Source: Lysobacter sp. GX 14042 (lineage in GTDB: Bacteria > Pseudomonadota > Gammaproteobacteria > Xanthomonadales > Xanthomonadaceae). From it: a DNA stretch of 64,000 bases. Positions 35,684-45,400 of this stretch are shown here, in pieces. Made by a program: the position numbers and the translations under genes. Where the stretch lies: the NCBI RefSeq assembly GCF_021390425.1, contig NZ_JAJUWY010000001.1, forward strand, positions 248,001-312,000, written 5' to 3'. The notes under the pieces were generated by a model. The model did not search any database and had not been told where the DNA came from. It worked only from the letters and a program-made list of their open reading frames with translations. Position 1 is the stretch's first letter, and each line of letters opens with the position of its first letter.

Positions 35684-36370
35684 TCAGAACTCCAGGTCGA
35701 CCGCCGCGCACAGGTAATCGGTGAAGCGGGCGAGGGCGGCGAAGTCCTCTTCCAGCAACGCGAGCAGGCCGGGGCCGGTCATGGCCGAATCGTCCAGCGG
35801 CCGCATGAGCACGAAGCCCTTGCGCCTGAGATCGGCGGCGAACTCGAAATCGGCCGGGAAACCATGCGGCATGCGGACCAGCATGTTGCGGTCGTCGAGC
35901 GCGAAGCGTTCGCGGACCCCGGCGTCGTGCGCGGCGGCCTTCCAGCTGGCGGGGTTGTCGAGGATGAATTGCCGAACCTTGCGCACGGTGTCGTTGTGCG
36001 GGCGCCACAGGCCGGCGCCGACGAAACTCTGTCCCGGCCGCAGGTGCAGGTGGAAAGACGGCGCCTCCAGCTGGCGATGGCGGGTGTGGTAGATCTTCGC
36101 GCCCTGCCAGGTCTTGTACGGCGACTTGTCGTTGGCGAAGCGCGTGTCCCGGTTGATCCGGAACAGCGAGCCGCCCGCCCGCGCCGGGTTGGCGTGGTAG
36201 TGCGCGCTGATCTCCGCGACCGCCGGCCGCAGGTCCTCGAGCAGCCGCTGGTACGGCTCGCGTACGTGGCGCTCGTAGTCCGGCTTGTGGGCGTGGAACC
36301 AGGTGCGGTTGTTGTTGCGGGCCAGCGCCCTGAAGAAGCGCCAGGTGCCCTCGCTGAAATAGGCTGGCAT
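35684..36370 (-). CDS. DUF2461 (TIGR02453) family protein
   Basis: 228 aa. Family signatures at the N-terminus (YFSEGTWRFFRALARNNNRTWFHAHKPDYERHVREPYQRLLEDLRP), NRDTRFANDKSPYKTWQGAKIY and the aromatic, Gly-rich FHLHLRPGQSFVGAGLWRPHNDTVRKVRQFI. Widespread, cytosolic, no established function. It follows sbcB by 36 nt on the same strand. Confidence 0.88.
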   Translation of the reverse strand: MPAYFSEGTWRFFRALARNNNRTWFHAHKPDYERHVREPYQRLLEDLRPAVAEISAHYHANPARAGGSLFRINRDTRFANDKSPYKTWQGAKIYHTRHRQLEAPSFHLHLRPGQSFVGAGLWRPHNDTVRKVRQFILDNPASWKAAAHDAGVRERFALDDRNMLVRMPHGFPADFEFAADLRRKGFVLMRPLDDSAMTGPGLLALLEEDFAALARFTDYLCAAVDLEF

Positions 36371-36406
36371 GGACGGGGATGGTAGGGCGGCGTGGCTGTA
36401 GCGCGG

Positions 36407-37909
36407 TTAAGCCCCGGCGGCGCCGCCGATGCTGGCGGAGCGGGCATCCGCCGCCTGGCCGTGCGGCGGTCCCAGTCCGGCTTCGAGGCGGTCGCGCCAG
36501 TCCTGCAGGGCGTCCAGCAGGGCCAGCCGGGCCGGGTCTGCCCGGTGCGCGGCACGCAGTCCGGCGAGCTCGGCATCGAAGCCGGCGAAGCCGTGCTCGG
36601 CCAGGCCCTCGTCGCCATGCAGGCGGCGGCGCCGGTAGTCGTCCCAGCGCGCCTGCTCGTCGGCCGACAGGGTCCCGGGCCAGTTGCGGGCCCGGTAACG
36701 GAACAGCAGCTCGTGCAGGCGCGGGTCGCGGAAACCGAACCCGCATTCGCCGAGCGCGGTGTGCGGGGTGGCGCGGACTTCGCTGCACAGCCGGCGGTCC
36801 CCGGCATCCAGGAAACCGTCGTAGAGCCCGCCGTCGACGTCCCCCGGGCCGCGTGGACCCTTGCCGGCGAACACCCGGCGCAGCTTCTCCGCCAGCGCCG
36901 GGCCGGCCGCCCGCAGGACCTGTGCCCGGCGTTCCACCTCGTCGGCATCGATCCCCAGCCGCTCCAGGTCGGCCGGACGCAGGTGGTGCCAGGCGGCCAG
37001 GGCCGGACTGCGGTTGAGGTGGATTTCCTTGAGCGCAATCCGCTCGCAGCCTTCCGGCAGCGCCTCGCTGCGCACGTACAGGCGCGCGGCGATCGCCTCG
37101 GGGTCCAGTTCCAGCAGCGGTCCCGGATCCTGCGCCAGGTCGAACACGATCACCCGGTTGCCGATCGACGGGTGCGTGGCCAGCGGCAGCACCGGCGCGG
37201 CGCACATCCGGCTGGCCGGGAAGCGCTGCGACACGTGCAGGACCGGCTCCATGGCGATGGGATCGAGCATCCCGGCGACATGGCGCTTGTCGCGCAGCCG
37301 CAGCGCGTAGTCCCACAGCCGGGGCTGCGCCTGGCGCAGCAGGCGCGCCATCGAGATCAATGCCCGCACGTCGGAGAGTGCCTCGTGCGCGTCGCCCTCG
37401 CGCACGTCGTTGGCCTCGGCCAGGTGCTCCAGGCGGAAGGAGGCATGTCCGTCCTCGCGCCTGGGCCAGATGATGCCGTCCGGCCGCAGCGCGTGGGCGA
37501 GCCGGAATACGTCCAGCAGGTCCCAGCGCGAGTTGCCGCCGCGCCACTCGCGCTCGTAGGGGTCGAAGAAGTTGCGGAACAGGCCGTGGCGGATGAACTC
37601 GTCGTCGAAGCGCAGCGAGTTGTAGCCCAGGGTGCAGGTACCGGGCCGCGACATTTCCTCGCAGATCCGGCCGAATGCCTCGGCCTCGGCCACGCCTTCG
37701 GCGAGCGCCCGTTGCGGGGTGATGCCGGTGACCAGGGTCGCGCCGGGCGAGGGCAGCAGGTCGTCGGCGGGGCGGACGAACAGGCTGACCGGCTCCTCGA
37801 CCGGTTCCAGCCCGCTGTCGGTGCGGATCGCGGCGAACTGGGCGATGCGGCTGCGGCGCGGATCGGTGCCGAAGGTCTCCAGGTCGTAGAACAGGAAGCT
37901 GGCGGCCAT
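36407..37909 (-). CDS. sbcB: Exodeoxyribonuclease I
   Basis: 500-aa single-strand-specific 3'-5' exonuclease acting in recombination and mismatch repair. N-terminal DEDD nuclease domain FLFYDLETFGTDPRRSRIAQFAAIRTD with the first catalytic Asp/Glu pair, LGYNSLRFDDEFIRHGLFRNFFDPYEREW, and HASFRLEHLAEANDVREGDAHEALSDVRALI with the last catalytic residues. The SH3-like and helical C-terminal parts complete the E. coli-type architecture (475 aa). Its ATG overlaps the kmo stop by one base (TGATG), tying a DNA-repair nuclease to the kynurenine operon. Confidence 0.95.
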   Translation of the reverse strand: MAASFLFYDLETFGTDPRRSRIAQFAAIRTDSGLEPVEEPVSLFVRPADDLLPSPGATLVTGITPQRALAEGVAEAEAFGRICEEMSRPGTCTLGYNSLRFDDEFIRHGLFRNFFDPYEREWRGGNSRWDLLDVFRLAHALRPDGIIWPRREDGHASFRLEHLAEANDVREGDAHEALSDVRALISMARLLRQAQPRLWDYALRLRDKRHVAGMLDPIAMEPVLHVSQRFPASRMCAAPVLPLATHPSIGNRVIVFDLAQDPGPLLELDPEAIAARLYVRSEALPEGCERIALKEIHLNRSPALAAWHHLRPADLERLGIDADEVERRAQVLRAAGPALAEKLRRVFAGKGPRGPGDVDGGLYDGFLDAGDRRLCSEVRATPHTALGECGFGFRDPRLHELLFRYRARNWPGTLSADEQARWDDYRRRRLHGDEGLAEHGFAGFDAELAGLRAAHRADPARLALLDALQDWRDRLEAGLGPPHGQAADARSASIGGAAGA

Positions 37910-39321
37910 CAGCTGCCGGCCCGCTCGGGCACGCGCCCGGACGGCAGCGGCGCCAGGCGCTCGTGGACGAGGGCGTCGGCACGGTCCCAGTCGAGCTGCT
38001 CCAGGCTCTCCAGCCCAGCGGTCAGTTCGACCAGCAGCTCGCGCTGCAGGTTGCCGCGCATCAGCGCCAGGGCGTAGGGCAGGTGGCGGAAGGTCACCAT
38101 CGAGTAGCGCGGCACGAAGCGATCGGGATGCCGGTGCGCCAGGCGGATCTCCAGGGCGCGCTGGAGCAGGTAATCGGCATCGTCCACCCGGTCGCGCATC
38201 TCCAGGTAGTTCTCCAGCGCCATGTGCTGGATCGCCCGCGCGTTCGGCAGGCGCTCGTCCTGGTAGGCGGCAAGGGCCCGGGCCGGATCATCTCCGGCGG
38301 CATCGAGGTGCCGGGCCAGCGCCGCGCAGTCCTCGAACGCGCAGTTCATGCCTTGGCCGTGGAACGGCACCATCGCATGCGCGGCATCGCCCACCAGCAC
38401 CGCGCGCCCGTCCAGGTGCCAGCGGTCCAGGTACAGCGTGCCCAGGCTGCCGGTCGGGTTGTGCTCGAAGTCGTGCTCCAGCCGCGGGATCAGCGGGGAG
38501 GCGTCCGGGAACCGGCGCTGGAACAGGGCCCGTGCCTGCGCCCCGTCGCGCACCCGGTCGAAGCCCGGCACGTCGGCGGCCGGGTCGCCCTCGTTGGGCA
38601 TGAACAGGGTGACGGTGAAGGTGCCCTCGGTGTTGGGCAGGGCGATGCACATGAAGCGACCGCGCGGCCAGATGTGCAGGGCGTTCTTCTCGATGCGGAA
38701 GCCGCCGTCCGCCGTGGGCGGGATCTCCAGCTCCTTGTAGGAGTGGCCGAGCATCCGGGTGCGTTCGCCCAGGCTGGTCGCCCTGGCCATTTCCCGGCGC
38801 ACCGCCGAACCGGCACCGTCGGCACCGACGAGGGTGGAGAACGCCGCCTCGTGGGTGCCGCCGGCATCGGAGAAGGTCGCGGTCTTCGCCTCGAAGTCGA
38901 CCGATTCCAGCTTCCGGTCGAAGTACAGCCGCGCGCCGGCGCGCTCGGCGATGTCCAGCAGCGCCTGGTTGAGCCGGCCGCGGTGCACCGACCAGATCAC
39001 CTCGCTGTCGTCGAGTCCGTAGCGCTGCAGGTCCACCCGGCCGTCGTCGAAGTGGACCATGCGCCCGCGCATCATGATCGCCTGGGCCATCACCGCCCCG
39101 TCGGCGCCGGCCTCGCGCAATGCGCCGCGGCCACGCTCGGCCAGGGCGAGGTTGATCGAACGCCCGCGCTCGTAGCCCTGCCGGCGCGGGTCGCCTCGCA
39201 TCTCGTGGACCTCGACCTGCCAGCCGCGGCGGGCAAGCAGGGCGGCCAGCACCGCCCCGGCCAGGCCGGCGCCGATGATCGTGAGCCGGCGGTCGCCGGA
39301 TGCGCTGGATTCGTTGGGCAC
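37909..39321 (-). CDS. kmo: Kynurenine 3-monooxygenase
   Basis: 470-aa FAD aromatic hydroxylase converting L-kynurenine to 3-hydroxykynurenine with NADPH and O2. N-terminal FAD motif LTIIGAGLAGAVLAALLARRGWQVEVHEMRGDPR, the KMO-specific YERGRSINLALAERGRGALREAG, STLVGADGAGSAVR, and the second FAD segment AVLVGDAAHAMVPFHGQGMNCAFEDCAAL. The hydrophobic C-terminal region anchors KMO in eukaryotes; here it is short. Third gene after ACMS decarboxylase and kynU, 16 nt from kynU. Confidence 0.95.
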   Translation of the reverse strand: MPNESSASGDRRLTIIGAGLAGAVLAALLARRGWQVEVHEMRGDPRRQGYERGRSINLALAERGRGALREAGADGAVMAQAIMMRGRMVHFDDGRVDLQRYGLDDSEVIWSVHRGRLNQALLDIAERAGARLYFDRKLESVDFEAKTATFSDAGGTHEAAFSTLVGADGAGSAVRREMARATSLGERTRMLGHSYKELEIPPTADGGFRIEKNALHIWPRGRFMCIALPNTEGTFTVTLFMPNEGDPAADVPGFDRVRDGAQARALFQRRFPDASPLIPRLEHDFEHNPTGSLGTLYLDRWHLDGRAVLVGDAAHAMVPFHGQGMNCAFEDCAALARHLDAAGDDPARALAAYQDERLPNARAIQHMALENYLEMRDRVDDADYLLQRALEIRLAHRHPDRFVPRYSMVTFRHLPYALALMRGNLQRELLVELTAGLESLEQLDWDRADALVHERLAPLPSGRVPERAGS

Positions 39322-39337
39322 GTGGCGGCTCCGCCGG

Positions 39338-40615
39338 TCAGGGGGTGCGGTCGCGCCAGGCCTCGACGGCCCGGGCGAAACGCAACACGTCGTGGTGGGT
39401 GTTGTAGAGCGGGGCGGGGGCGATGCGGATCACGTCGGGCTCGCGCCAGTCGCCCAGCACGCCATCGGCTTCCAGGTACTCGAACAGCGAGCGTCCCCGC
39501 TCCCGGCCCCCGGCGACCCGCAGCGAAAGCTGGCTGCCATGGCCCCCGGGCGCGGCCGGGGTGAGGATCTCCAGCACGCCGGCCAGCCGCTGCTCGACCA
39601 GCCCGCGCAGGTAGCCGGTCAGGCGCAGGGACTTGCCGCGCAACGCCGCCATTCCGGCGCGGTCGAACAGTTCCAGCGAGGCACGCAGTGGCGCCAGTGC
39701 AAGGATCGGTGGATTGCTCTGTTGCCAGCCCTCGGCCCCCGGGGTCGGCACGAATTCGGGCCCCATCCGGAAGCGGGACGCGGCCTCGTGGCCCCACCAG
39801 CCGGCGAAGCGCGGCCGGTCGCTGCGGGCGTGGCGCTCGTGCACGAAGCAGCCGCCGACCGCGCCCGGGCCACTGTTCATGTACTTGTAGTGGCACCACA
39901 CGGCGAAGTCCGCCCCGCTGTCGTGCAGGGCCAGCTCGAGGTTGCCGGCCGCGTGTGCCAGGTCGAAGCCGCAGCTGGCGCCCTGGGCATGGGCGAGGCG
40001 GGCGATCTCCGCCAGGTCGAAGGCCTGTCCGGTGCGGTACTGCACGCCCGGCCACAGCACCAGCGCCAGCCGTGGGCCATGCAGGGCTATCGCGCGTTCG
40101 ATGGCGGCCATCGACAGCGTGCCTCCGGGCTGGTCGGGCGCCACCTCGATGAGGTCGGTGGCCGGGTCGAAGCCGTGGAAGCGGATCTGCGACTCCACCG
40201 CGTAGCGGTCGGTCGGGAAGGCGCCGGCCTCGACCAGGATCGCCGGCCGCTCCGGCGTCGGGCGGTAGAAGCTGACCATCATGAAATGCAGGTTGGCGGT
40301 CAGCGAGTTCATCGCCACCACTTCCCGCGGCTGCGCCCCGAGTACCCTGGCCAGCCCGTCGCGGACCAGCTCGTGGTAGGGCATCCAGGCCGAATGCCCG
40401 CGGAAGTGCCCCTCCACCGCGACCTCGGCCCAGGTATCGAGGACTTCCTCGACATGGGCGCGCGCGCCGCGCGGCTGCAGCCCCAGCGAGTTGCCCACGA
40501 AATAGGCCTGCTCGCCGTCGCCGGCGCACGGCATGTGGAATTCCCCGCGCAGCGTCGGCAGCGGGTCGCGCTCGTCGAGCCCCAGGGCGTGTCGTTCGTC
40601 GAAGATCTCAGGCAT
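39338..40615 (-). CDS. kynU: Kynureninase
   Basis: 425-aa PLP enzyme cleaving 3-hydroxykynurenine (or kynurenine) to 3-hydroxyanthranilate and alanine. Visible are FHMPCAGDGEQAYFVGNSLGLQPRGA at the N-terminus, AWMPYHELVRDGLARVLGAQPREVVAMNSLTANLHFMMVSFYRPT, FDLAHAAGNLELALHDSGADFAVWCHYKYMNSGPGAVGGCFVH with the PLP Lys in YKYMNSG, and C-terminal PDVIRIAPAPLYNTHHDVLRFA. Placed between ACMS decarboxylase and kmo with gaps of 12 and 16 nt, so they are co-transcribed. Confidence 0.96.
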   Translation of the reverse strand: MPEIFDERHALGLDERDPLPTLRGEFHMPCAGDGEQAYFVGNSLGLQPRGARAHVEEVLDTWAEVAVEGHFRGHSAWMPYHELVRDGLARVLGAQPREVVAMNSLTANLHFMMVSFYRPTPERPAILVEAGAFPTDRYAVESQIRFHGFDPATDLIEVAPDQPGGTLSMAAIERAIALHGPRLALVLWPGVQYRTGQAFDLAEIARLAHAQGASCGFDLAHAAGNLELALHDSGADFAVWCHYKYMNSGPGAVGGCFVHERHARSDRPRFAGWWGHEAASRFRMGPEFVPTPGAEGWQQSNPPILALAPLRASLELFDRAGMAALRGKSLRLTGYLRGLVEQRLAGVLEILTPAAPGGHGSQLSLRVAGGRERGRSLFEYLEADGVLGDWREPDVIRIAPAPLYNTHHDVLRFARAVEAWRDRTP

Positions 40616-40627
40616 CGGAGGGTGTCG

Positions 40628-41653
40628 TCACTGGAAGCGCGAGCGGGGCAGGCCGAGCCATTCCAGCGCGGTGCCGTGGTACAGGCGGGCGCGGGCCTCG
40701 TCGTCGAGCCCGAGCGCGGCGATGCCGGCGCCGGGTTCCTGCTCGCCCAGCGGGAAGGGGTAGTCGGTGCCGAGCATCACCCGGTCCACGCCGGTGACCT
40801 CGAGCAGGTAGCGCAGGGCCGCCTCGTCGGCGACCCAGGAGTCGAAATACAGTCGCTTCAGGTACTCGCGCGGGTTGCGCGGATTGTCGGTGGCGACCAG
40901 GTCCGGGCGCATGTTGAAGCCGTGCTCGATGCGGCCGATCGTGTACGGGAAGCTGCCGCCGCCGTGTGCCATGCACACCTTCAGCGCGGGCAGGCGCTCG
41001 AGCACCCCGCCGAACACCAGGGAGCAGGCCGCGCGCGATTGCTCGGCGGGCATGCCGACCAGCCAGGGCAGCCAGTACTTGGGCATGGTGTCGGTGCCCA
41101 TCATGTCCCAGGGATGCACCAGGATCGCCGCGCCCAGCTCGGCGGCGGCCTGGAAGAACTCGAACAGCTCCGGCGCGTCCAGGTTCCAGTGGCGGCCGTC
41201 CTCGCGGGTCACGTGGCTGCCGATCTGCACGCCCTGCAGGCCCAACTGCTCCATGCAGCGCTCCAGCTCCTGCACCGCCAGCCGCGGCGACTGCAGCGGC
41301 ACGGTGCCGATCCCGGCGTAATGGCGCGGGTAGTCGCGGCAGGTACCCGCCATGTGGTCGTTGAGGGACTGGTGCAGCTCCAGCGCGTGGTGGGGACGCG
41401 CCCAGTAGGAGAACATCACCGGCACCGTGCTCAGCACCTGGACCTGCACGCCGTGGCGCGCGTAGTCGGCGATGCGCTGCTCCGGGTCCCAGGTGTTGGA
41501 CCAGATCTCGCGGAAGAACCGGCCGTCCTTGTAGATCCGGTGGCGCCCGTCGTCGGTGTGGTGGATCACCGGGAACCGCGGCTCGCCGTACTTGCGCGCC
41601 AGGTCTGGCCAGTCGCGTGGCAGGTAATGGGCGTGGATGTCGATCTTGAGCAC
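40628..41653 (-). CDS. nbaD: 2-amino-3-carboxymuconate-6-semialdehyde decarboxylase (ACMSD)
   Basis: 341 aa, amidohydrolase superfamily. Decarboxylates ACMS, the ring-cleavage product of 3-hydroxyanthranilate, to 2-aminomuconate semialdehyde, diverting carbon from quinolinate/NAD synthesis to catabolism. Zinc ligands in [13 protein letters not shown] (HxH) near the N-terminus, [61 protein letters not shown], and [11 protein letters not shown] with the metal Asp. GTG at 41653 chosen because it gives the canonical N-terminus and has AAGGA just upstream. First gene of the left half of the kynurenine cluster. Confidence 0.94.
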   Translation of the reverse strand: MLKIDIHAHYLPRDWPDLARKYGEPRFPVIHHTDDGRHRIYKDGRFFREIWSNTWDPEQRIADYARHGVQVQVLSTVPVMFSYWARPHHALELHQSLNDHMAGTCRDYPRHYAGIGTVPLQSPRLAVQELERCMEQLGLQGVQIGSHVTREDGRHWNLDAPELFEFFQAAAELGAAILVHPWDMMGTDTMPKYWLPWLVGMPAEQSRAACSLVFGGVLERLPALKVCMAHGGGSFPYTIGRIEHGFNMRPDLVATDNPRNPREYLKRLYFDSWVADEAALRYLLEVTGVDRVMLGTDYPFPLGEQEPGAGIAALGLDDEARARLYHGTALEWLGLPRSRFQ

Positions 41654-41811
41654 GGTGTCCTTCTTCCCCCCTGGCCGGACCCGGTCGGGCCGGCCACCAC
41701 GATAACCGAGGCTGGCTTTCCGGGCAGCACGCCGTACTGTCTTCATCGAACCTTTACCCCGGCGCCGGCGCCGGGCGCTAGGCTCGAAGCGCGAATCCCG
41801 AGGGAGCAGCC
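41654..41811. promoter_or_regulatory. Divergent control region between ACMSD and cydA
   Basis: 158-nt gap between oppositely oriented operons. It contains a perfect 16-bp GC palindrome CCGGCGCCGGCGCCGG (41759-41774) and a plus-strand -10-like TAGGCT nearby, followed by GGGAG before cydA. No recognised FNR, ANR or Lrp/KynR box. Confidence 0.35.
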
Positions 41812-43257
41812 ATGTTCGGTGTCGACGCGTTGATGCTGGCGCGTATCCAGTTCGCCTTCACGATTTCCTTCCACATCATCTTCCCGGCGATCACCATCGG
41901 GCTGGCGGCTTACCTGGCGGTGCTCGAAGGGCTGTGGCTGTCGACGAAGCGGCCGGTCTATCTCGACCTCTACCGCTTCTGGCTCAAGCCCTTCGCGGTG
42001 GCCTTCGGCATGGGCGTGGTGTCGGGCATCGTGATGGCCTACCAGTTCGGCACCAACTGGAGCGAGTACTCGCGCTTCGCCGGTTCGATCACCGGGCCGC
42101 TGCTGACCTACGAGGTGCTGACCGCGTTCTTCCTGGAGGCGGGCTTCCTGGGGGTGATGCTGTTCGGCATGAAGCGGGTGGGGCCGGGACTGCACTTCAT
42201 GGCCACCCTCGCGGTCTCGCTGGGCACGCTGATCTCGGCCACCTGGATCCTCGCCTCCAACAGCTGGATGCAGACCCCGCAGGGCCACGAGATCATCGAC
42301 GGCCGGGTGGTGCCGGTCGACTGGCTGGCGGTGATCTTCAATCCGTCGTTCCCGTACCGGCTCACCCACATGGTGACCGCCGCGTTCCTGGCCACCGGTT
42401 TGCTGGTCGCCGGCACCGCCGCCTGGCACCTGCTGCGTGGCCGGCGCGACCCGGCGGTACGCACGATGTGGTCGATGGCGATGTGGATGGTGCTGGTGAC
42501 CGCCCCCGTCCAGGCGGTCATCGGCGACTTCCACGGGCTGAACACGCTGGAGCACCAGCCAGCCAAGCTGGCCGGCATCGAGGGCCATTGGGAACGGCCG
42601 GCGGACCGGTCCGAGGGCATGCCGCTGCTGGTGTTCGGCCTGCCCGACATGGAAGCCGAGCGGACCCGTTACGCGGTGGAGATTCCGAGGCTGTCCAGCC
42701 TCATCCTCACCCACAGCCTGGACGGCATGACCCCGGTGCTGAAGGACTTTCCGACCGACGAACGGCCGCCCTCGCACGTGGTGTTCTGGACCTTCCGGGT
42801 CATGGTCGGGCTGGGATTGCTGATGATCCTGCTGGGTGCCTGGGGCGCGCTGGCGCGCTGGCGCGGGCGCTTCGTGGAATCCGCCGCGCTGCACCGGTTC
42901 GCACTGCTGATGGGACCGACCGGCCTGGTCGCGATCCTCGCCGGCTGGTTCACCACCGAGGTCGGGCGCCAGCCCTGGATCATCTACGGGATCATGCGCA
43001 CCTCCGAGGCGGTCTCCGCGCACTCGGCCGCGGCGGTCGGCTTTGCGCTGGCCGCCTTCGTCGCGTGCTACGTGGTGATCTTCGGTGCCGGCTCGGTCTA
43101 CATGTTGCGGCTGATGGGACGACCGGTGACCGAAGCCGAGCCCGATGACGCGCCGGAGGGCGGACCCGGCCAGCCGCGCACGCCGATGCGGCCGATCTCC
43201 GCGGCCGCGGACGAGGCGCGCACCGGCAACGAGGATGCAGCCAGGAGGGACGGGTGA
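41812..43257 (+). CDS. cydA: Cytochrome bd-type quinol oxidase subunit I (CIO-like, short Q loop)
   Basis: 481 aa, the length of CioA-type subunits rather than the 522 aa of E. coli CydA, implying a short Q loop. Multiple membrane helices; heme ligand His21 in [18 protein letters not shown], the second heme His in [22 protein letters not shown], Met ligand in [12 protein letters not shown], and the family [12 protein letters not shown]. It oxidises ubiquinol and reduces O2 to water without proton pumping; CIO forms are cyanide-insensitive and work in aerobic conditions. Overlaps the cydB start. Lies between two halves of the kynurenine genes on the opposite strand. Confidence 0.95.
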   Translation: MFGVDALMLARIQFAFTISFHIIFPAITIGLAAYLAVLEGLWLSTKRPVYLDLYRFWLKPFAVAFGMGVVSGIVMAYQFGTNWSEYSRFAGSITGPLLTYEVLTAFFLEAGFLGVMLFGMKRVGPGLHFMATLAVSLGTLISATWILASNSWMQTPQGHEIIDGRVVPVDWLAVIFNPSFPYRLTHMVTAAFLATGLLVAGTAAWHLLRGRRDPAVRTMWSMAMWMVLVTAPVQAVIGDFHGLNTLEHQPAKLAGIEGHWERPADRSEGMPLLVFGLPDMEAERTRYAVEIPRLSSLILTHSLDGMTPVLKDFPTDERPPSHVVFWTFRVMVGLGLLMILLGAWGALARWRGRFVESAALHRFALLMGPTGLVAILAGWFTTEVGRQPWIIYGIMRTSEAVSAHSAAAVGFALAAFVACYVVIFGAGSVYMLRLMGRPVTEAEPDDAPEGGPGQPRTPMRPISAAADEARTGNEDAARRDG

Positions 43258-44264
43258 TGGGCGTCGACCTGCCGGTGATCTGGGCGGTGGTGATCCTGTT
43301 CGCCATCGGGATGTACGTGGTGATGGACGGCTTCGACCTGGGGATCGGGATGCTGTTCCCGTTCTTTCCCGGGCGCGAGGACCGCGACGTGATGATGAAC
43401 ACCGTCGCGCCGATCTGGGACGGCAACGAGACCTGGCTGGTGCTGGGCGGGGCCGGGCTGCTGGCGGCCTTCCCGCTGGCCTACTCGGTGGTGCTCAGCG
43501 CCCTGTACCTGCCACTGGTGCTGATGTTGCTGGGACTGATCCTGCGCGGGGTCTCGTTCGAGTACCGGGTGGTCGCCTCGCCCGGGCGGCGCAGCACCTG
43601 GGACTTCAGCTTCATGGCCGGCTCCTACGCCGCCGCGTTCTTCCAGGGCGTGGTGCTGGGCAGCTTCATCAACGGCCTGCCGGTGGCGGATGGCCGGTTC
43701 GCCGGGGGGCCGCTGGACTGGGTCGCGCCGTTCCCGCTGTTCACCGGGGTCGGCCTGGTCATCGCCTACATGCTGCTGGGCAGCACCTGGCTGCTGATCA
43801 AGACCGAGGGACCGCTGCACGAGGAGATGCGCCGGCGCACCCAGCTGTGGGTGTGGGCGCTGCTGGCGGTGATCGGCGTGCTCAGCCTGTGGACCGCGCT
43901 GGCCCATCCGCCGATCGCCAAGCGCTGGTTCAGCCTGCCCAACCTGTACTTCTTCCTGCCGGTGCCGCTGCTGGTGGTGCTGGTCGCGGGGCTGTTGCTG
44001 CGGGCGCTGGAGCGCAAGCGCCACATCGCGCCCTTCCTGCTGACCCTGGCACTGGTGTTCCTGGGCTACAGCGGGCTGGGCATCAGCATCTGGCCCAACA
44101 TCATCCCGCCCGGCATCAGCATCCGTGATGCGGCCGCCCCGCCGGAGAGCATGGGCTTCACCCTGGTCGGAACCCTGTTCATCGTCCCGGTGATCCTCGC
44201 CTATACCGCCTTCAGCTACTGGGTCTTCCGCGGCAAGGTCAGGCCGGGCGAGGGCTATCACTGA
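43257..44264 (+). CDS. cydB: Cytochrome bd-type quinol oxidase subunit II
   Basis: 335 aa with eight or so membrane helices. N-terminal DLPVIWAVVILFAIGMYVVMDGFDLGIGMLFPFFPGREDRDVMMNTVAPIWDGNETWLVLGG is the CydB signature. The partner of CydA that completes the oxidase. ATG at 43257 shares its A with the cydA TGA; AGGAGG lies 8 nt before it. A GTG one codon earlier (43254) is possible. Stop overlaps the next small gene by one base. Confidence 0.95.
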   Translation: MGVDLPVIWAVVILFAIGMYVVMDGFDLGIGMLFPFFPGREDRDVMMNTVAPIWDGNETWLVLGGAGLLAAFPLAYSVVLSALYLPLVLMLLGLILRGVSFEYRVVASPGRRSTWDFSFMAGSYAAAFFQGVVLGSFINGLPVADGRFAGGPLDWVAPFPLFTGVGLVIAYMLLGSTWLLIKTEGPLHEEMRRRTQLWVWALLAVIGVLSLWTALAHPPIAKRWFSLPNLYFFLPVPLLVVLVAGLLLRALERKRHIAPFLLTLALVFLGYSGLGISIWPNIIPPGISIRDAAAPPESMGFTLVGTLFIVPVILAYTAFSYWVFRGKVRPGEGYH

Positions 44265-44401
44265 TGCCGGCGCCCGCACGCGCGTACTGGCTGCGCAGGG
44301 TCGGCTGGCTGGTGCTGCTGTGGGCGGCGAGCGTGGCCGCGCTGGGCGTGATCGCCTGGCTGATCCGGCAGTTCATGGCCGCCGCGGGGATGACCACCTG
44401 A
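44264..44401 (+). CDS. DUF2474 small membrane protein of the bd oxidase (CydX-like)
   Basis: 45 aa: basic N-terminus, YWLRRVGWLVLLWAASVAAL at residues 8-27, then GVIAWLIRQFMAAAGMTT. One transmembrane helix covering about residues 14-34. The ATG overlaps the cydB stop by one base (TGATG). DUF2474 proteins are characteristically encoded after CioAB-type oxidases and are analogous to CydX, which stabilises the E. coli enzyme. The assignment relies on position and on the WLRR-GWLVLLWAASV pattern. Confidence 0.85.
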   Translation: MPAPARAYWLRRVGWLVLLWAASVAALGVIAWLIRQFMAAAGMTT

Positions 44402-44414
44402 GCGTGCGCGTGGC

Positions 44415-44966
44415 TCAGGTGATGTCGGCCTGCGACCCGGCCTGCATCTCGTAGCGGTCCGGGCGCGGGTTGAGCGTGCCGCACTGCACGCAGGTGCGCA
44501 GTGCCTGGCTGCGGTAGAAGTTCTCGAACACCCGGAAGAAGTCCTGCTCGATGTCGACCAGGTGGAAAGACTCCTCGTAGAGCTTGTGGTTGCAGTTGAT
44601 GCAGAACCACATCAGCGCATCGTCCTCGTGCGCCAGCCGCTTGCGCTCGACCACCAGGCCGACCGAGCCGGGCATGCGCTGGGGGCTGTGCGGCACGCGC
44701 GGGGGCAGGTAGAACATCTCGCCGGCGCGGATGCGCACATCGCGCGGCTTTCCGTCCTCCTGGATGCGCAGCACCATCTCGCCTTCCAGCTGGTGGAAGA
44801 ACTCCGGGCCTTCCTCCCAGTGGTAGTCGGTGCGGGTGTTGGGGCCGCCGACGACCATCACGATGTAGTCGCCGTCGACGATGCACTTGTTGCCCACCGG
44901 CGGCCTGAGCAGGTGCCGGTGCTCGTCGATCCAGGCCTGCAGGTTGATCGGGTCGGGAAGCGGCAT
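44415..44966 (-). CDS. nbaC: 3-hydroxyanthranilate 3,4-dioxygenase
   Basis: 183-aa cupin dioxygenase opening the ring of 3-hydroxyanthranilate with O2 to give ACMS. Iron-binding segment [24 protein letters not shown] and the later His in [12 protein letters not shown]. The C-terminal rubredoxin-like metal site has [11 protein letters not shown] and [15 protein letters not shown], typical of bacterial HAO. ATG at 44966 gives the canonical [27 protein letters not shown]. Last gene of the right half of the kynurenine cluster, 14 nt after the deaminase; 13 nt from the convergent DUF2474 gene. Confidence 0.95.
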   Translation of the reverse strand: MPLPDPINLQAWIDEHRHLLRPPVGNKCIVDGDYIVMVVGGPNTRTDYHWEEGPEFFHQLEGEMVLRIQEDGKPRDVRIRAGEMFYLPPRVPHSPQRMPGSVGLVVERKRLAHEDDALMWFCINCNHKLYEESFHLVDIEQDFFRVFENFYRSQALRTCVQCGTLNPRPDRYEMQAGSQADIT

Positions 44967-44980
44967 CGCGGGTTCCTCGT

Positions 44981-45400
44981 TCAGCGCACCACGGCCACGC
45001 ACTTGAGCTCGATGGCGATCGGGGTGGGCAGCGCGTCGATCCCCAGCGTGGTGCGGCAGGGCGCCGCGGCGGGATCGGGGAAATACTCGGCCCACACCGC
45101 GTTGTAGCCGGTGAAGTCGCCGGCCATGTCGGTCAGGTACACGGTGACGTCGACCAGGTCCTCCCAGCGGGCGCCACTGGCCTCCAGCACCGCGCGCACG
45201 TTGGCGAACACCGCGCGCGCCTGCGCGCCGATGTCGTGGTCGACCAGGGTGCCGGCGGCATCGTGCACGTTGCCGGGGACGGTGTCGGTGGCCGGGTCGC
45301 GCGGGCCGATTCCGGACAGGAACAGCAGCTCGCCGACCCGCCTGGCGTGCGGATAGGCGCCGACCGGCCTGGGCGCGGCGCCGGCCTGGATGGCGTCCAT
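44981..45400 (-). CDS. RidA-family 2-aminomuconate deaminase
   Basis: 139-aa RidA/YER057c fold: [103 protein letters not shown] with the conserved Arg and Glu. RidA proteins deaminate enamines/imines; in kynurenine clusters this subgroup is the 2-aminomuconate deaminase that yields 4-oxalocrotonate and ammonia. The specific assignment comes from context. ATG overlaps the carbonic anhydrase stop by one base. Confidence 0.86.
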   Translation of the reverse strand: MDAIQAGAAPRPVGAYPHARRVGELLFLSGIGPRDPATDTVPGNVHDAAGTLVDHDIGAQARAVFANVRAVLEASGARWEDLVDVTVYLTDMAGDFTGYNAVWAEYFPDPAAAPCRTTLGIDALPTPIAIELKCVAVVR

